Shown in pieces: positions 12,335 to 23,064 of a stretch of 64,000 nucleotides of DNA; position 1 is the stretch's first letter; every line of letters starts with the position of its first letter. The translations under genes and the position numbers were made by a program. The stretch is from Stenopsyche tienmushanensis. Taxonomy: Eukaryota; Arthropoda; Insecta; Trichoptera; Stenopsychidae. Under the pieces are notes generated by a model that was not told the DNA's origin, made no database searches, and saw nothing but the letters and a program-made list of their open reading frames with translations. The stretch spans positions 1,178,001-1,242,000 of the forward strand of contig WACJ01000503.1 of NCBI GenBank assembly GCA_008973525.1, given 5' to 3'.

Positions 12335-12505
12335 GGAACATTACGTTATAAAGAATAATACAAATAATTTTAAACGATTTTTCATTCATTCAGAACCAGA
12401 GTATTATTGCATCATAGATACTTATATCAATACCAGTCAAAATGAAAGGTACTTTTCAAAGTATAAAAATATTCAAATTTATTCGCTGGGATAATAAAGT
12501 GATGA
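12335..12505. other. Short AT-rich spacer
   Basis: Nothing recognised between the TTAA element and the hAT remnant. Confidence 0.5.
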
Positions 12506-12509
12506 AAAC

Positions 12510-13195
12510 AAATGGAGTCTATTCCTGAGCCAAAATTTCGATCCCGGAATCGGGATTTTCAATAGGCTAAGAAATTACATTAATAAATTTGATAAAAAAT
12601 ACTAATAAGTCCATTTGTTTAATATAAAAAATAATTGCTGCTGAAAATGCACGCTTAGCCTCTACACTTGGAGGAGAGACACGGACTTAAACTCGCAAAA
12701 TTCCCGATTGCCCGACAAATTATTTATTTTCGTCGCTGCAGATGAATATTTATATACTATAATACTTTGATGTGATTCATAATCATATTACGGAGGAATA
12801 CACAAATTCTGAGCCCCGTATCTATTATATTTCATATCGACATTCCCATTATTAGAGTCGAGGTGTAGTAAATACATCACCGGTAGGGAAAGTTTCATAT
12901 AACAATTTGAGAAACATATATGTACTGTATATATGTATACATAGATTAGACAGTGACTGCCCCTAGGCGTCGCCTAAGATCGCCAATTAGTAGTTACGCC
13001 ACTGTTTCCAAGCGTCCAGATTTCGGCGGGAATGTCTCGATTTATTAGCCTTCATCGTACTGGTGAGGGATACGATTTCTGTTATATAAAAATTTAAGTC
13101 CCGAATTTTTCGGGATTACATTTACTATTCCCGGGATTCATGAGCACCTAAAACTGTCCGGGATCCCGGGATCTCGGGATTCGCTATCCTGAGAT
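12510..13195 (-). mobile_element. Degraded hAT transposon
   Basis: On the minus strand at about 12680-12590 the peptide PPSVEAKRAFSAA followed by MDLLVFFIKF corresponds to the C-terminal hAT dimerisation motif (PPTSVEAERAFSAAG ... LCFLRSFF). CCCGGGAT-type subterminal repeats, common in insect hAT elements, occur at both sides: GATCCCGGAATCGGGAT near 12540 and several copies (CCCGGGATT, GGGATCCCGGGAT, CTCGGGATT) at about 13095-13185. The right end on the minus strand would be CAGGATAGCGAATCCCGAG. Terminal repeats are too decayed to give exact ends or a target duplication. A second unrelated segment at about 12950-13060 may be another insertion. Confidence 0.65.
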
Positions 13196-13199
13196 TAGA

Positions 13200-14575
13200 T
13201 TCCCTAAATGTAACGCATCAGACTAGGAGTAAATATTAGGTCTGGTGACAGAAAATAATTAAATACCCCCAATAAGTTTTGTCAATCAATAGAATAATTA
13301 TTACAGAAACTCAAATCTCACTAAACTTACTTGTGGAAAAATAAAACAACTTAGCTGAAAAGATCTATCATGTTTTCCATATTCACCAAATTTAACACTT
13401 CTGATAATTACTAATTTTGATCATAAGAGTATTTATTAAAAGCTAAAAAACGTAGATGAAGTCAGTCAGTCAAAACCATCTAGTTTTTATAAGAAAGAAA
13501 TAACAAACCTTCAGAAAAGGTAATTTTGTTTAAAAAAAAAAATGGATATCTTTTGGAATAACCTAATATTACAATGCCCTGAGAGTTTACTATGAAATTA
13601 TAAAAAATGACAACGAAATCTAAATTAGTATTAAAAAGCTTTGTAATGTTTTTAAACAAAAAATTAATACATTGGCCATTAAAAATGTTTATAGAATTTA
13701 GCGATCATCAATTGCTTGCGAAAAAGTGAGATTTGAGTCCCTTGGTTAGTTAAAGTTTTAAATTAGTCTAGCAGGTCAAACTTTTGTTGGTTTACCCACC
13801 GCCGCGTTTTATTTTGATTCATGAAACTGCACTTTGTCTTTCATTAAACAGCTCTGCCTCATAATCATCGCTTTGTATCACTGAATGGGAAAATATGTGG
13901 TATTCTTAGATTCTTAGAAAATTCAATGTTAAATTTAAGTTTCATTTTCTTTCGTGCCTCTTTTTTGACGTTATCTATAAAAAAAAATGAGCAGCAGCAT
14001 AAGAAGGTAACAACCACGTCCCTTAGCAGGCGAATTTGATACTGAAAATGCAAAACCAGAGATGGAATCACGCAAAGTTATGGTCGTAAAACTTTAAAGA
14101 GCTCATTTCTTTCACACAAATGTTGTCAGATGGGTAACTATAACAATAATAAGACTACCACCAATTGCAATATCTGTAAAAAAAATGTATAGCATTTCCT
14201 TATATATTTATCTAATTTTGTAAAAAATATTATAATATATTTTTTTTGTAAGTGAAGTATATATTCTTTATTATACTAATTGCTGTCATTGGTTAAATGT
14301 GGCAACGCTGATTTAGGATCATGGTCCCAGATGCGTCAGTATTATAAAAAAAAACTATGTAACGTGGAATTCCTTTTGTGAGAGACTCATTAATCAATAA
14401 ATACAAAAATATTAGAATGTATTTTCAAAGGCCAATAATTTAAATTGGTTTTGGCAGATGAAGCTACTTTAAAATGCAGGTAGTATTAAATACATTTTTA
14501 TTCATCAATTTAACATTTTGTTTCTCTATTTTAAAAGCTTAGCGTCCATTAAAATACTCAAAGCTCTCACCACAC
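13200..14575. other. AT-rich stretch, no gene recognised
   Basis: No open frame with support, no transposon termini seen. A small GC-richer patch at about 13790-13870 is not identified. Confidence 0.5.
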
Positions 14576-14579
14576 GATT

Positions 14580-14760
14580 CGCTTCTAAGACTGCCGTTTC
14601 TGGATTGTGTTTATTGCGGTGTTTGAAGAGGAACCTGCTAAATCCTTTATTTGATCAGTCCGTCTTGTATAAAACTGTCCTAATGCTCGCTTTCCGTCGA
14701 TTGTCCCCGTGATAATCAGCTCTTGAAGACGCTTCTCGCTCTTTTTTGCAACCAGTACGA
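14580..14760 (-). pseudogene. LINE reverse-transcriptase C-terminal fragment
   Basis: The minus-strand peptide RLQELIITGTIDGKRALGQ, continuing TRRTDQIKDLAGSSS and NTAINTIQKRQS, fits the C-terminal tail of RTE/jockey-like endonuclease-reverse transcriptases, where an 'L.LII.GKI.GKR..GR..TSWL..I' block ends the protein. Only this tail is visible. The peptide further upstream in the same open frame (to 14899) does not resemble the family. Confidence 0.6.
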
Positions 14761-15179
14761 AAGGATTCTTTGTATCCGGTATACTATTGAGAAGCTTCAT
14801 TTTATTTATATTTTTTGGAATAAAGAACATAACCAATAGACTATACAAACAATGATCATGGACTAACAGCATGTCTTCCTTGTCTACATCATGCATCATA
14901 TCTGATTTCAGACATTAATATTGTTACATTAAGCGAGCTATATACTTGGGGATCGAATCGGAAAAGAGAATCGTAATAATAAGAAAGATAGTTATGAAAA
15001 ACAAAGAGATGGTTAATACAAGATGTTTTATTAACAAGGTTTCATACAGAGAAAGGGAATATTTTTTCAGGAAAGGCTCACAGCTTTCTTTTCTGCTCCC
15101 AAAATCACTGGACTTAATCTCCATCTCTTCCTACAAGGCTTATTATGATTAAGTTTAAACTTCGGAGTGAAACTTCTAT

Positions 15180-15390
15180 AGGTGTGGTAAGGCGTAATTT
15201 TAACTTGCGGCATCAATTTGCGGCCCAAACGTGCGGCATCTCTTTTTATTTGATCAGCCCAGCGTATCTGAGGTCTTTCGACGGGTCTACTGTCACTCGG
15301 TTCAAAATCCAAAACAACTTGGAGGCTCGGTGTGCCTTCACCCGCGCTATATGATCTGCCCCAATGAAGACGAACCCCTTGAATAATAGC
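15180..15390 (-). pseudogene. Second LINE reverse-transcriptase C-terminal fragment
   Basis: The minus-strand peptide LHWGRSYSAGEGTPSLQVV, then SRPVERPQIRWADQIKRDAA and RLGRKLM, matches the 'LRW.GH..RM....P..V ... RPVGRP..RW.D....D....G..W' tail of insect endonuclease-reverse transcriptases. It lies in the same orientation as the fragment at 14580-14760 and covers the equivalent part of the protein, so the two are separate insertions rather than pieces of one. Confidence 0.65.
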
Positions 15391-15399
15391 TTACCTATT

Positions 15400-18300
15400 T
15401 TATTGTATTATATATTACACAATGCATAACTCCATCTTTTAATTTAATAAAATCGTTAAGAAATTGTTAAAATAAGCGAAAGAGAGTGTGGTTTATAAGT
15501 CCAGTGTATATATTAATTAGAGGTTGCCACTAACCTTTTATTGACTAAATTCTGCATACGAATGATATAAAGGTGCTAGTCACGCATCCAATAAAGCTAC
15601 CAAGATTCGCATATCGCATTTTATATATTGCAGTCAACGAAGTCGTTCATTCAAAGGGCAATCTAATCATTCATAATTATATTGCAGAAGGTAGAATATA
15701 TTATATTTTAACTGCAGATCCATTGAAGACATGTTTGGATTGGTTGATCGATCTCAGACTTCGTAAGTCTAATATGAATGGGAAATGGTAATGATATTGT
15801 AGCTAATTGGTATTCGAAGATCAAAGTTCGTACCGTAACCATGTGTTAGTGAAACCAGATGCCTCATGTTTGTGAACTTTGCAGCAAGGATTGGTCATTA
15901 ATGCTTTGGGTATTTTCTCGCCGGAAGTCGCATTACCAGCGATGAAGATTAGCCCAGAAATAGACTGCAATAGCAAAGAGATCCTTGGCGTTGCATATCT
16001 TACTTATCATTTTTTACTCCATGCCGTTTTTCATGGTATTCGTTTTCTTAGTACATTCGTTTTTTTTGTGCAATATTACAGATAGTGCCATTTAATGTGA
16101 TCCAAAAGTTTGTAGAGTTATTCCTTTGTGCTATTTTTAAAATTTGTTCTCGGATCTATAGGGAATTTAGAACATATAGACAATGATTCAAACTTATTAT
16201 ATGCAGTATATGTACAATTTCTATTACATTAGCCCAGGATATTAATAAAAATGTTTTAGGTATTAAATTTCTAACAATCTAGATAAAAAACCTACATGTT
16301 TGTGATTTTAAAGGCAATAAAAGGACTTAATTAGAATTTGATATTAAGCAATTGACAATATCATGAATATTTTGATTATAAATCATTATGATTTATAAAA
16401 TTAAGAAATTTTGAATAGATTTTGGATGTATACGTTGTCATTTACAGTCCAACAATGGTTGTCTCAAGTTTGCAGTTCAAAGTTTAAATAATACAGCTTA
16501 TGTAATGTAAGTCTTGACCTAACTAAATTAGCAGTGTAAACCAACCACAACTTGTAGTCACCACGTATAATAGAGTCCTAGATATTTAGGGAATATTTAG
16601 TCCCCGTGTATGTACAAATTAATTACCCTGCTTTAAAATTTGGACTTCCTTTTTATTACACTGAATAAGAAGCCTATGTATAATATACTCGTTAAGATAT
16701 TAAAAATATCTATAAGAGAAAAAAAACCACAATATTTAATTTAATGTCTAATATAAATATGTTTATTAGAATAATGATGATCAAATGCATTACAGTTTAT
16801 TATTATAAAATGATATCATTAATAGTAACTATTAATTGATGGCGTTTTCATTAGTTTCATTGGTTTTTTTTAACAGCATCTAGAGTTAAATGCACTATTT
16901 TTTGCAAAAAATCTGTTATTTTTGAATTATTGGACGAGGATCAATATAAATTTCATCGTATGAGGTTAGGGAAGTTCTTTTTTCAATTTTGTACTTATTA
17001 AGTGGTAGGATTTTTATTTTAATCACAATGTTTATCTTAACCTTTCTTACTATTTTTAGGGCAAAATATGCAAACACTTCATCATTTCCATCTGCACTCT
17101 CGTCCTTTAAATGAAGGGTTGTTCCAAATGTCATTCCCATCAAAGTTTTCTTGATCAGTTTTGTACACGTTGAATAATGCTGATCATAAATTATTTCAGC
17201 ATGCATTCAATGTCGACTGTCATTTTTTGATGGATGAAATGATGAGCTAAATACACTCTTCATATTTCTTCAATAAAAGGGTTGGGGTTATGGTTCCATA
17301 AAAGGGATTGCTTAAAACCCCCCAAAAATAAATAAAAACGAGTAAATTATTGGTTACTCTATATTCAAATGAGGCGATATAATCTTCGATTAATACATCG
17401 GTAACGAAACCTATTATTAATAGATCGGTAGAGATGATGATATCTCGTTGAAAAGTTTTCTCATTATTCGTTTTATTAGTTTTTGAATAAGCCCAAACGT
17501 ATGTTATATGGTTTTAATTTCAAAATCAAACCACAAACTTTTGCCATAACATCATATTGTGATTGTCTAGGAAGTTGAGCACGTGTAATCAAAATATGGG
17601 AAAAAATGTAATGCAGAGTTCTTTGATATCGATCTTTGAATGTCAATTATGAGGACGGAAAATTCAGAAAGAGTTCAAATTACATTTCGTTTGAAATAGT
17701 ATGCCTCGAATATTAAACTATATTTTGTATTTTTTTTCCAGTTGTTCTCAACATTACCAACTCTATTTTGATAAAGCTACTTCCTTCCAATCATCTTACT
17801 TTAGCAAAAACCTGTGGTGGTATACTGCTAGCGACACTTTAGCCTGCAGGTATATTCTGAGCTATTGCTTATACGGAGAAAATGGAACAAAACTTAATAA
17901 TATGGCAGAGTATACGTTGTGGTATTTTTGCCTCCATATATTCGCACATACAAAAACGTTTTTAGGCTGTGAAGTTCATCGTACGCGACATAAAAAAATA
18001 TTTAAGAATTTCCAAGATTTAAGCGAAACTTTTCGTTTCGTATATTTAATAAATAAACTGTATTACCCGGATAAAATAAAACTTCCCCGAGAGTCAACCA
18101 CCTCTTCAAAAAGGCACCCCAAATAAAAATACACAACTGCTTTTCATATATGATTGAATATATTTATAGATTATCCAATGAAAGCACACAACGAAAACGC
18201 ATGTTATATTTACAAATCTCGTTTATCCGTGGCTTTTGCAAAGCAACATCATATACCACAATAGCTTTATTTGCACATTAATATCAAGCTCTACTGCCCA

Positions 18301-18960
18301 GTATAAAATAGCTTGAAATATTAACAGTATATTAGCAGTAAACTGGTATAAGTAAAAGCATTTTTTTCCGAAGAAAATTTACTAGAAATGTTGTTTAATA
18401 ATTGGAACAATATAGGGATTAAAATTATTGATATATGGCGTAAATCGTTTAATGACACTGAATAAGCTGTGTAAAAACTGAAAATAAATACATCATATAA
18501 CGCTTATTATTAAAAATATTTGATGAAAATATCAAAATTTCTTTGAGAACCCTTCATTCATAAAATATTGGAATATTAGTGCATAACGTCATTAAATGCG
18601 CTTCCTAGAGCGTGTATTGGCTTATTTGCCAATCTAAATTGAAGTGTTGCCTTTATTAAAAATAAATTTAGTTCCATATAACATTATCAAATTAATATGT
18701 ATCCTTCATCCACATTTAATATATTAAGGAATATCTAATATTGTATCAATAAGGGTTTAATTAGGGAGTTTTTTACCCATCTATCGTTTGTGATTCTGTT
18801 GGCATTTTGTTAAAATAAAATACTTGTTAACTTAGATGGATTTTCAAATATGATATATACTAGTATAATAGCAATTTATTAATTTTTAAAACGCTGATAT
18901 TGATGATTAATTACATTACATGACAGTTGAAATAACTATCAAGGTACTTGATGAGATTTA
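15400..18960. other. No gene recognised; open frames of unclear status
   Basis: The stretch is AT-rich. The longest open frame is plus-strand 17701-18126 (141 codons, Cys- and aromatic-rich, ending SSKRHPK with its stop inside an AATAAA). It has no recognisable domain. A minus-strand frame of 96 codons at 16916-17206 is likewise unrecognised. Neither is supported as a gene. Confidence 0.4.
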
Positions 18961-19239
18961 AGAATAAAATACATTGTTCAATAAAAAAGTGGATGATGAC
19001 GACGTCCTTCTTCCCGATTTGCTTACTTCAGCGATTTTTAAAATAGGCGTCGCTTTGATCCCTGAGGCTTTCAAATTTTACGAGTCTATAGAAAATAATT
19101 TAAAAATAAGTAAAGCGTTTAGAAGATATTCGCTTGCTTATATTGCACTTTGTAACTTATTAAGATATCAATGATGATAAAAAAATTCAATTGAAATTAT
19201 ATTCCACCTGATTTGAAATAAATTTGTATGCATAAAAAT

Positions 19240-19480
19240 GAGGAGATCAAGATCGTCTATGAAATTGGATGATGTTGAAGGTATTTGATCCCTGATGATT
19301 GAAAAAAAAAAGAGTCCTTCGTCCAAGTTCTTGTGAATTATATCTTGAAGGTTAGTGTTAAATTTCATCAAGATCGGTTAAGTAGTTTTTGAGAAATTTT
19401 GACAAACAACTTTGAAAACACAGTTTTGAGAAAAACGCGTTTAAAGTTTTGAGTAACAATAAAACTGGTTTTTTTTTTTT
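19240..19480 (-). mobile_element. Noncoding part of a Mutator-like/Kolobok-type element
   Basis: The stretch AAATTTCATCAAGATCGGTT ... TTGAGAAAAACGCGTTTAAA at about 19358-19455 is a diverged copy of 11878-11965 inside the TTAA element. This links the two as relatives. No terminal inverted repeat was found here, so the ends are unknown. Confidence 0.6.
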
Positions 19481-19689
19481 TTTTGTAACTTACATTGAAT
19501 CGTCGATTCCTGGGCCATAAAGTAAAGAACCTGCAGTAACTGCAATGTCCAGGGCATCCTTTTGCTCTTGTCTATGATGAATCCTAGCTTCGCGAGTCTC
19601 GCTCGCTGATTTTTTTTCGGCTGCGCACATGCGGTTTTCATCTGAATTTCGGACATATTCGTGGGAATTTCAACCAAGTTTTTAATCCA

Positions 19690-20310
19690 TACCTTGCATA
19701 AATAATAATGAAGCTAATGTTCTTTCATTAAAAGTGCAAGCAGCGACTAATGCAGCAATATTAACGATCTTTGAACCAGCAGGAAGTATTTTTGGAGTAA
19801 CCTTCCAGATATAGTATTTTGGTTCAAGCTTTCATTATTATTTTGTGTGAAACCACCAACACACCGCTCCAGAAGCTCATTTTTACTGAGATCTTCATAG
19901 ATAGGTTTCATTGCAGTCAAAACATAATTTGGTAATGGAGTATAATCATGTTTGAATGATTAAAGAGTGTTCGTAGCCGATGCTCGCTGCCAAGCGCACC
20001 AGGAGTCTGGACCTTTCGGGCAATTTCCGTGCTGAGGATTTTTGTCTGTAGAGCTGTAGTGATAATATTATAGTCTTTCATTTTTCCGCTGACTCACAAA
20101 ATTCTTCTTATTGCCAAACCATAATAAACAGTTAATTTGTCAATTAATTTACCAGTAAGTTTACCTTTGCCAGAAAGAGTTTTTGTTTTCTAGTTTTTTT
20201 ACCGTTGACTATTTTTTCCTCAGCTATTTTGTTGACTAAATCACGTAAATGGGTACTCATCATCTTCTGCACATGTCTAACGTATTCTTTTTTGTTGATA
20301 AAATGCTAGT
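19690..20310 (-). pseudogene. Mutator-like transposase domain protein, decayed
   Basis: Read on the minus strand, conserved blocks appear in order but in shifting frames: KEYVRHVQKMMSTHLRDLV (about 20305), KLTGKLIDKLTVYYGLAIR (about 20175), GNCPKGPDSWCAWQRASA (about 20025), YVLTAMKPIYEDLSKNELL (about 19935), GGFTQNNNESLNQ (about 19860) and GSKIVNIAALVAACTFNERT (about 19780). This is the block order of the insect transposases with the Mutator-like transposase domain ('GK..L..K.ID.L..YYG.AIR', 'NCP.G..SWC.WQ.A', 'GG.TQN.NES.N'). Several frameshifts and stops show it is dead. It is a longer cousin of the remnant in 11410-12330. Confidence 0.85.
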
Positions 20311-20589
20311 ATATATGCTGCATTTTATAAAAATATTTGATTGGTTCATCCTATACATGAAATAATTAATACACGTTACTGTGTTTTAAATAACAAGTCG
20401 ATCTTTATCTCAAGCTTAAGGTCATAGAAACTCTGAAGCATATGTTTAATTAAAAAAAGATAAAGACTTGCATAAGCGAGAAGACTTCGTTTTAGTTTCA
20501 GAGCGCTTTTCCAGCGCGATAATACCCTAGAAAATGACTTAACTTGATTAGAATACACAGTTTTAGCCGGTTCTCTGTTGGCGGATATA

Positions 20590-20835
20590 TTCTTCGCTTG
20601 TATACAAAGCAGATGGCGTATAATTGACTGAGCCCTACAAAGGCTTTTGTAAAGACGTTGTAACTGGCCCCGAGCGTCGCGCACTCCGGGGTACACAAAT
20701 ACCCCACACGATCCGAACGTATATTTCCTATCAAACCCATATACAATGTACACTTTTCAATATCGGCTTTGATCAAGATATCCACGTGAGCTGGGAACTT
20801 GCCCAAATATTCGGTACACGGCTAATTGAACATGA
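20590..20835 (-). pseudogene. R1-like LINE reverse-transcriptase fragment
   Basis: The minus-strand peptides KFPAHVDILIKADIEKCTLY and MGLIGNIRSDRVG, then TLGASYNVFTKAFVGLSQLY after a frame drift, follow the pattern seen after the reverse-transcriptase active site in R1-clade LINEs ('YLG...........HV....KA......L..L.......G......A L...Y..VF.....YA...W'). The fragment has lost its catalytic YADD core. Recognition is by pattern from memory. Confidence 0.5.
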
Positions 20836-20889
20836 TCTGACTTACCGAAATTGTGCCACCCACTCAAAGGAAGCAATTATTTAGGTGAA

Positions 20890-21290
20890 GTTAAAAGCTG
20901 CCGGTGGAAGGAGCCGTTAATTAGCAGCTTAATGCAAAATTAACCACAAAGATATTCATCACATTTAAAAATGTGATCGAATTTTGAAAAAAAATCATAA
21001 GCGTACGTGGATGGTTGTTTTGATATATTTTTATTATTTCCTGTAAAAAAATACTCGATTAGCGTATTTTTTTTAGTGACATTTCATGTCATCATTTTTT
21101 AACCGAATATTTCAATACCTGTTGTTGGAAATAAGTGATTTATAAATGCGTAGCGAAATAATAATTACTTCTATTGTCTCAGAATCAGCTTTTTCAGATA
21201 CATTGAAAATAGTTTTGATCTTTCAAATTTTATTAATACAGTGATTTTTTACCTTAATATGGACTTAAACCCGAATGCTTCATATTCTAC
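20890..21290. other. No gene recognised
   Basis: AT-rich spacer between the LINE fragment and the piggyBac-like ends; nothing recognised. Confidence 0.5.
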
Positions 21291-21299
21291 ACTTGGACA

Positions 21300-21650
21300 A
21301 AATAGTCGTCTAGTGTTAAAAATATATATTAACCTTATAAATACCGTCCGCATAAATCTGTGCGTTTAATCACAGCAAAAACACATTTAATTTTATTTTT
21401 ACTCAAACGTATTTATTTAATATGTTGTATATAAATATCATCAATTTTATATTTAACAAAAATATGATTAGCACTAGATTTATGTGATCCGTCAATTTGA
21501 CAGACTGTATACTTATTAATAATTTAAACGTTAAGAATACATCGATTTTTTTATAAGAAAATGCATATTTTCGTTTACCCGTCAATTTGACGGCTGCTCG
21601 TAGAAATAGGTATATAAGAATCGCCCGTAAACCTAGTGTTAAAACAATAA
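21300..21650. mobile_element. Possible piggyBac-like repeat remnant
   Basis: CTAGTGTTAA occurs twice in the same orientation (about 21309-21318 and 21632-21641); on the minus strand this reads TTAACACTAG, a start seen in several TTAA-duplicating insect repeats. Between them are two imperfect palindromes, CCGTCAATTTGACAG at about 21489 and CCCGTCAATTTGACGG at about 21579. A related start, TTAACACTCTAGACGCCG, appears at about 60226. No transposase is visible. Confidence 0.35.
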
Positions 21651-22700
21651 TTATCGACTAGTTCTTACGGATCAAAACTTACACAAAAAAAACCTTTTTC
21701 AAGTAATGATGGCAGCTAAAAGATCTTTTATGCATTTTGTGCATCCAAATATCAGTCTACTTGAAATAGCCCTTTTTATAGAGGACTACACACACACAAA
21801 AATAACTAAATAATACACAATATGAATACGAATAGTACTCCTTAACCCATGTGCCACGGCACACCGATTAAAAGAAAGCTGATACAATTGCATACTTTTA
21901 ATTAATATGATTGTTGTGTTAATAGCTAAATATAAATGTTTTTTTAATCAAGTGTACTTTTATAAATTTATATTTCTCTTTCATGAGGATTTTTTATAAG
22001 ATAAAGTTTCCTATTAAACTTTCAAATTAGGTTTTACTAGGATATTGGTATAGATGATGTATGATCGTATTAAAAGTGTACGTGGTAAACTTTTATATTG
22101 GAACATTTCGCAAAACTGTAAATGCCACTTCCATATCGTGAAGTTGCCATGTAATCACAATAAGTAAAAAGTGCTTTAATTATTTGTAAGGCAAAGTTCA
22201 AACATATACGATATAAAATTGCAATAAAATATAGTTTTCTTGGTAGCTTACTAAGAATTGGAGCGCTACTGAGATCATTTACACAAAGGGTTTTCAACAG
22301 GTTTATCTTTAGGAGCACAATTGAAATTTGATTATTTATACATGTGTATCGTAACATATCAAGTAATTAAAAGTATGCTATTTATAAAAACATGGAATTA
22401 TTTAATATGGCTTAGTTATACATAGCTATTACAGCTTCATATCTTAATCAGGTACAGTAGATGTAATATTTGAATATTTTGTATAATTAGATTTCTAAAT
22501 GTATATATATTACTATGGAATTAACACACATATTGCTAGATCTTTGATTATGAGTAATAAAATGTTAGGAATATTTACGATCCGATTATTATTCTATATT
22601 AGTTAATCGGCGATCTGCTCTTTTCCTTAACAATTTATTTCTTAAAAGTGTCAAAATGGATATAATTAAAAGGAATTAAACAACGTTTTGGTACTAATAT
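21651..22700. other. AT-rich stretch; echo of hAT end sequence
   Basis: No gene is recognised. At about 21849-21869 the sequence ATGTGCCACGGCACACCGAT closely resembles GTGTGCCGCGGCACACCGGT next to the right end of the hAT element at 56889-59443, so it may be a degraded end of a relative. Confidence 0.4.
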
Positions 22701-22705
22701 ACATA

Positions 22706-23060
22706 ATTAGGTTTGATCCATGATGATTAAATTAAATTATTAAATTATTGTATAAAAAAATGTATGCATGGACGTAAATAATATTATATTATGGATTCAG
22801 AGCCACAATTAGCATTGAATTATATTGCAGAAGAGATGGATACATCTCATGGAACAGTCTTTCAGTCATTTAGAGGAGATTAGGACTTTCAGGTTTGTTT
22901 CCATCAAAACCAGTGTCTTTCTATAGCAATGGAATTGAAAATCTACCTATAAGATGGACGATAAATTGTAGATAGTGGAGGAAAATATATCATTAATTTA
23001 AATGTTAATTCAATTTATTTTTAACAAATCCCAAAAATTCGCACGAACTTTTGGACCTGA
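22706..23060 (+). mobile_element. Second internally deleted mariner element
   Basis: The right end reads TCAGGTCCAAAAGTTCGTGC on the minus strand and is followed by TA, matching the termini of the element at 5998-6369. The left end is decayed (AGGTTTGATCCA near 22709). The plus strand keeps the second helix-turn-helix region of the transposase (IAEEMDTSHGTVFQ), then jumps directly to the C-terminus (SKPVSFYSNGIENLPIRW in changing frames). The catalytic core is deleted. The two copies lie in opposite orientation. Confidence 0.8.
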
Positions 23061-23064
23061 TACA

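Noticed and set aside
17701..18126. 141-codon plus-strand frame
   Set aside because: AT-rich, no recognisable domain, no start or splice context; listed only inside the intergenic entry.
20835..20890. 17-nt minus-strand microexon ending at CG|GTAAGT near 20845
   Set aside because: The donor is good, but the acceptor is weak and the site lies next to a LINE fragment.
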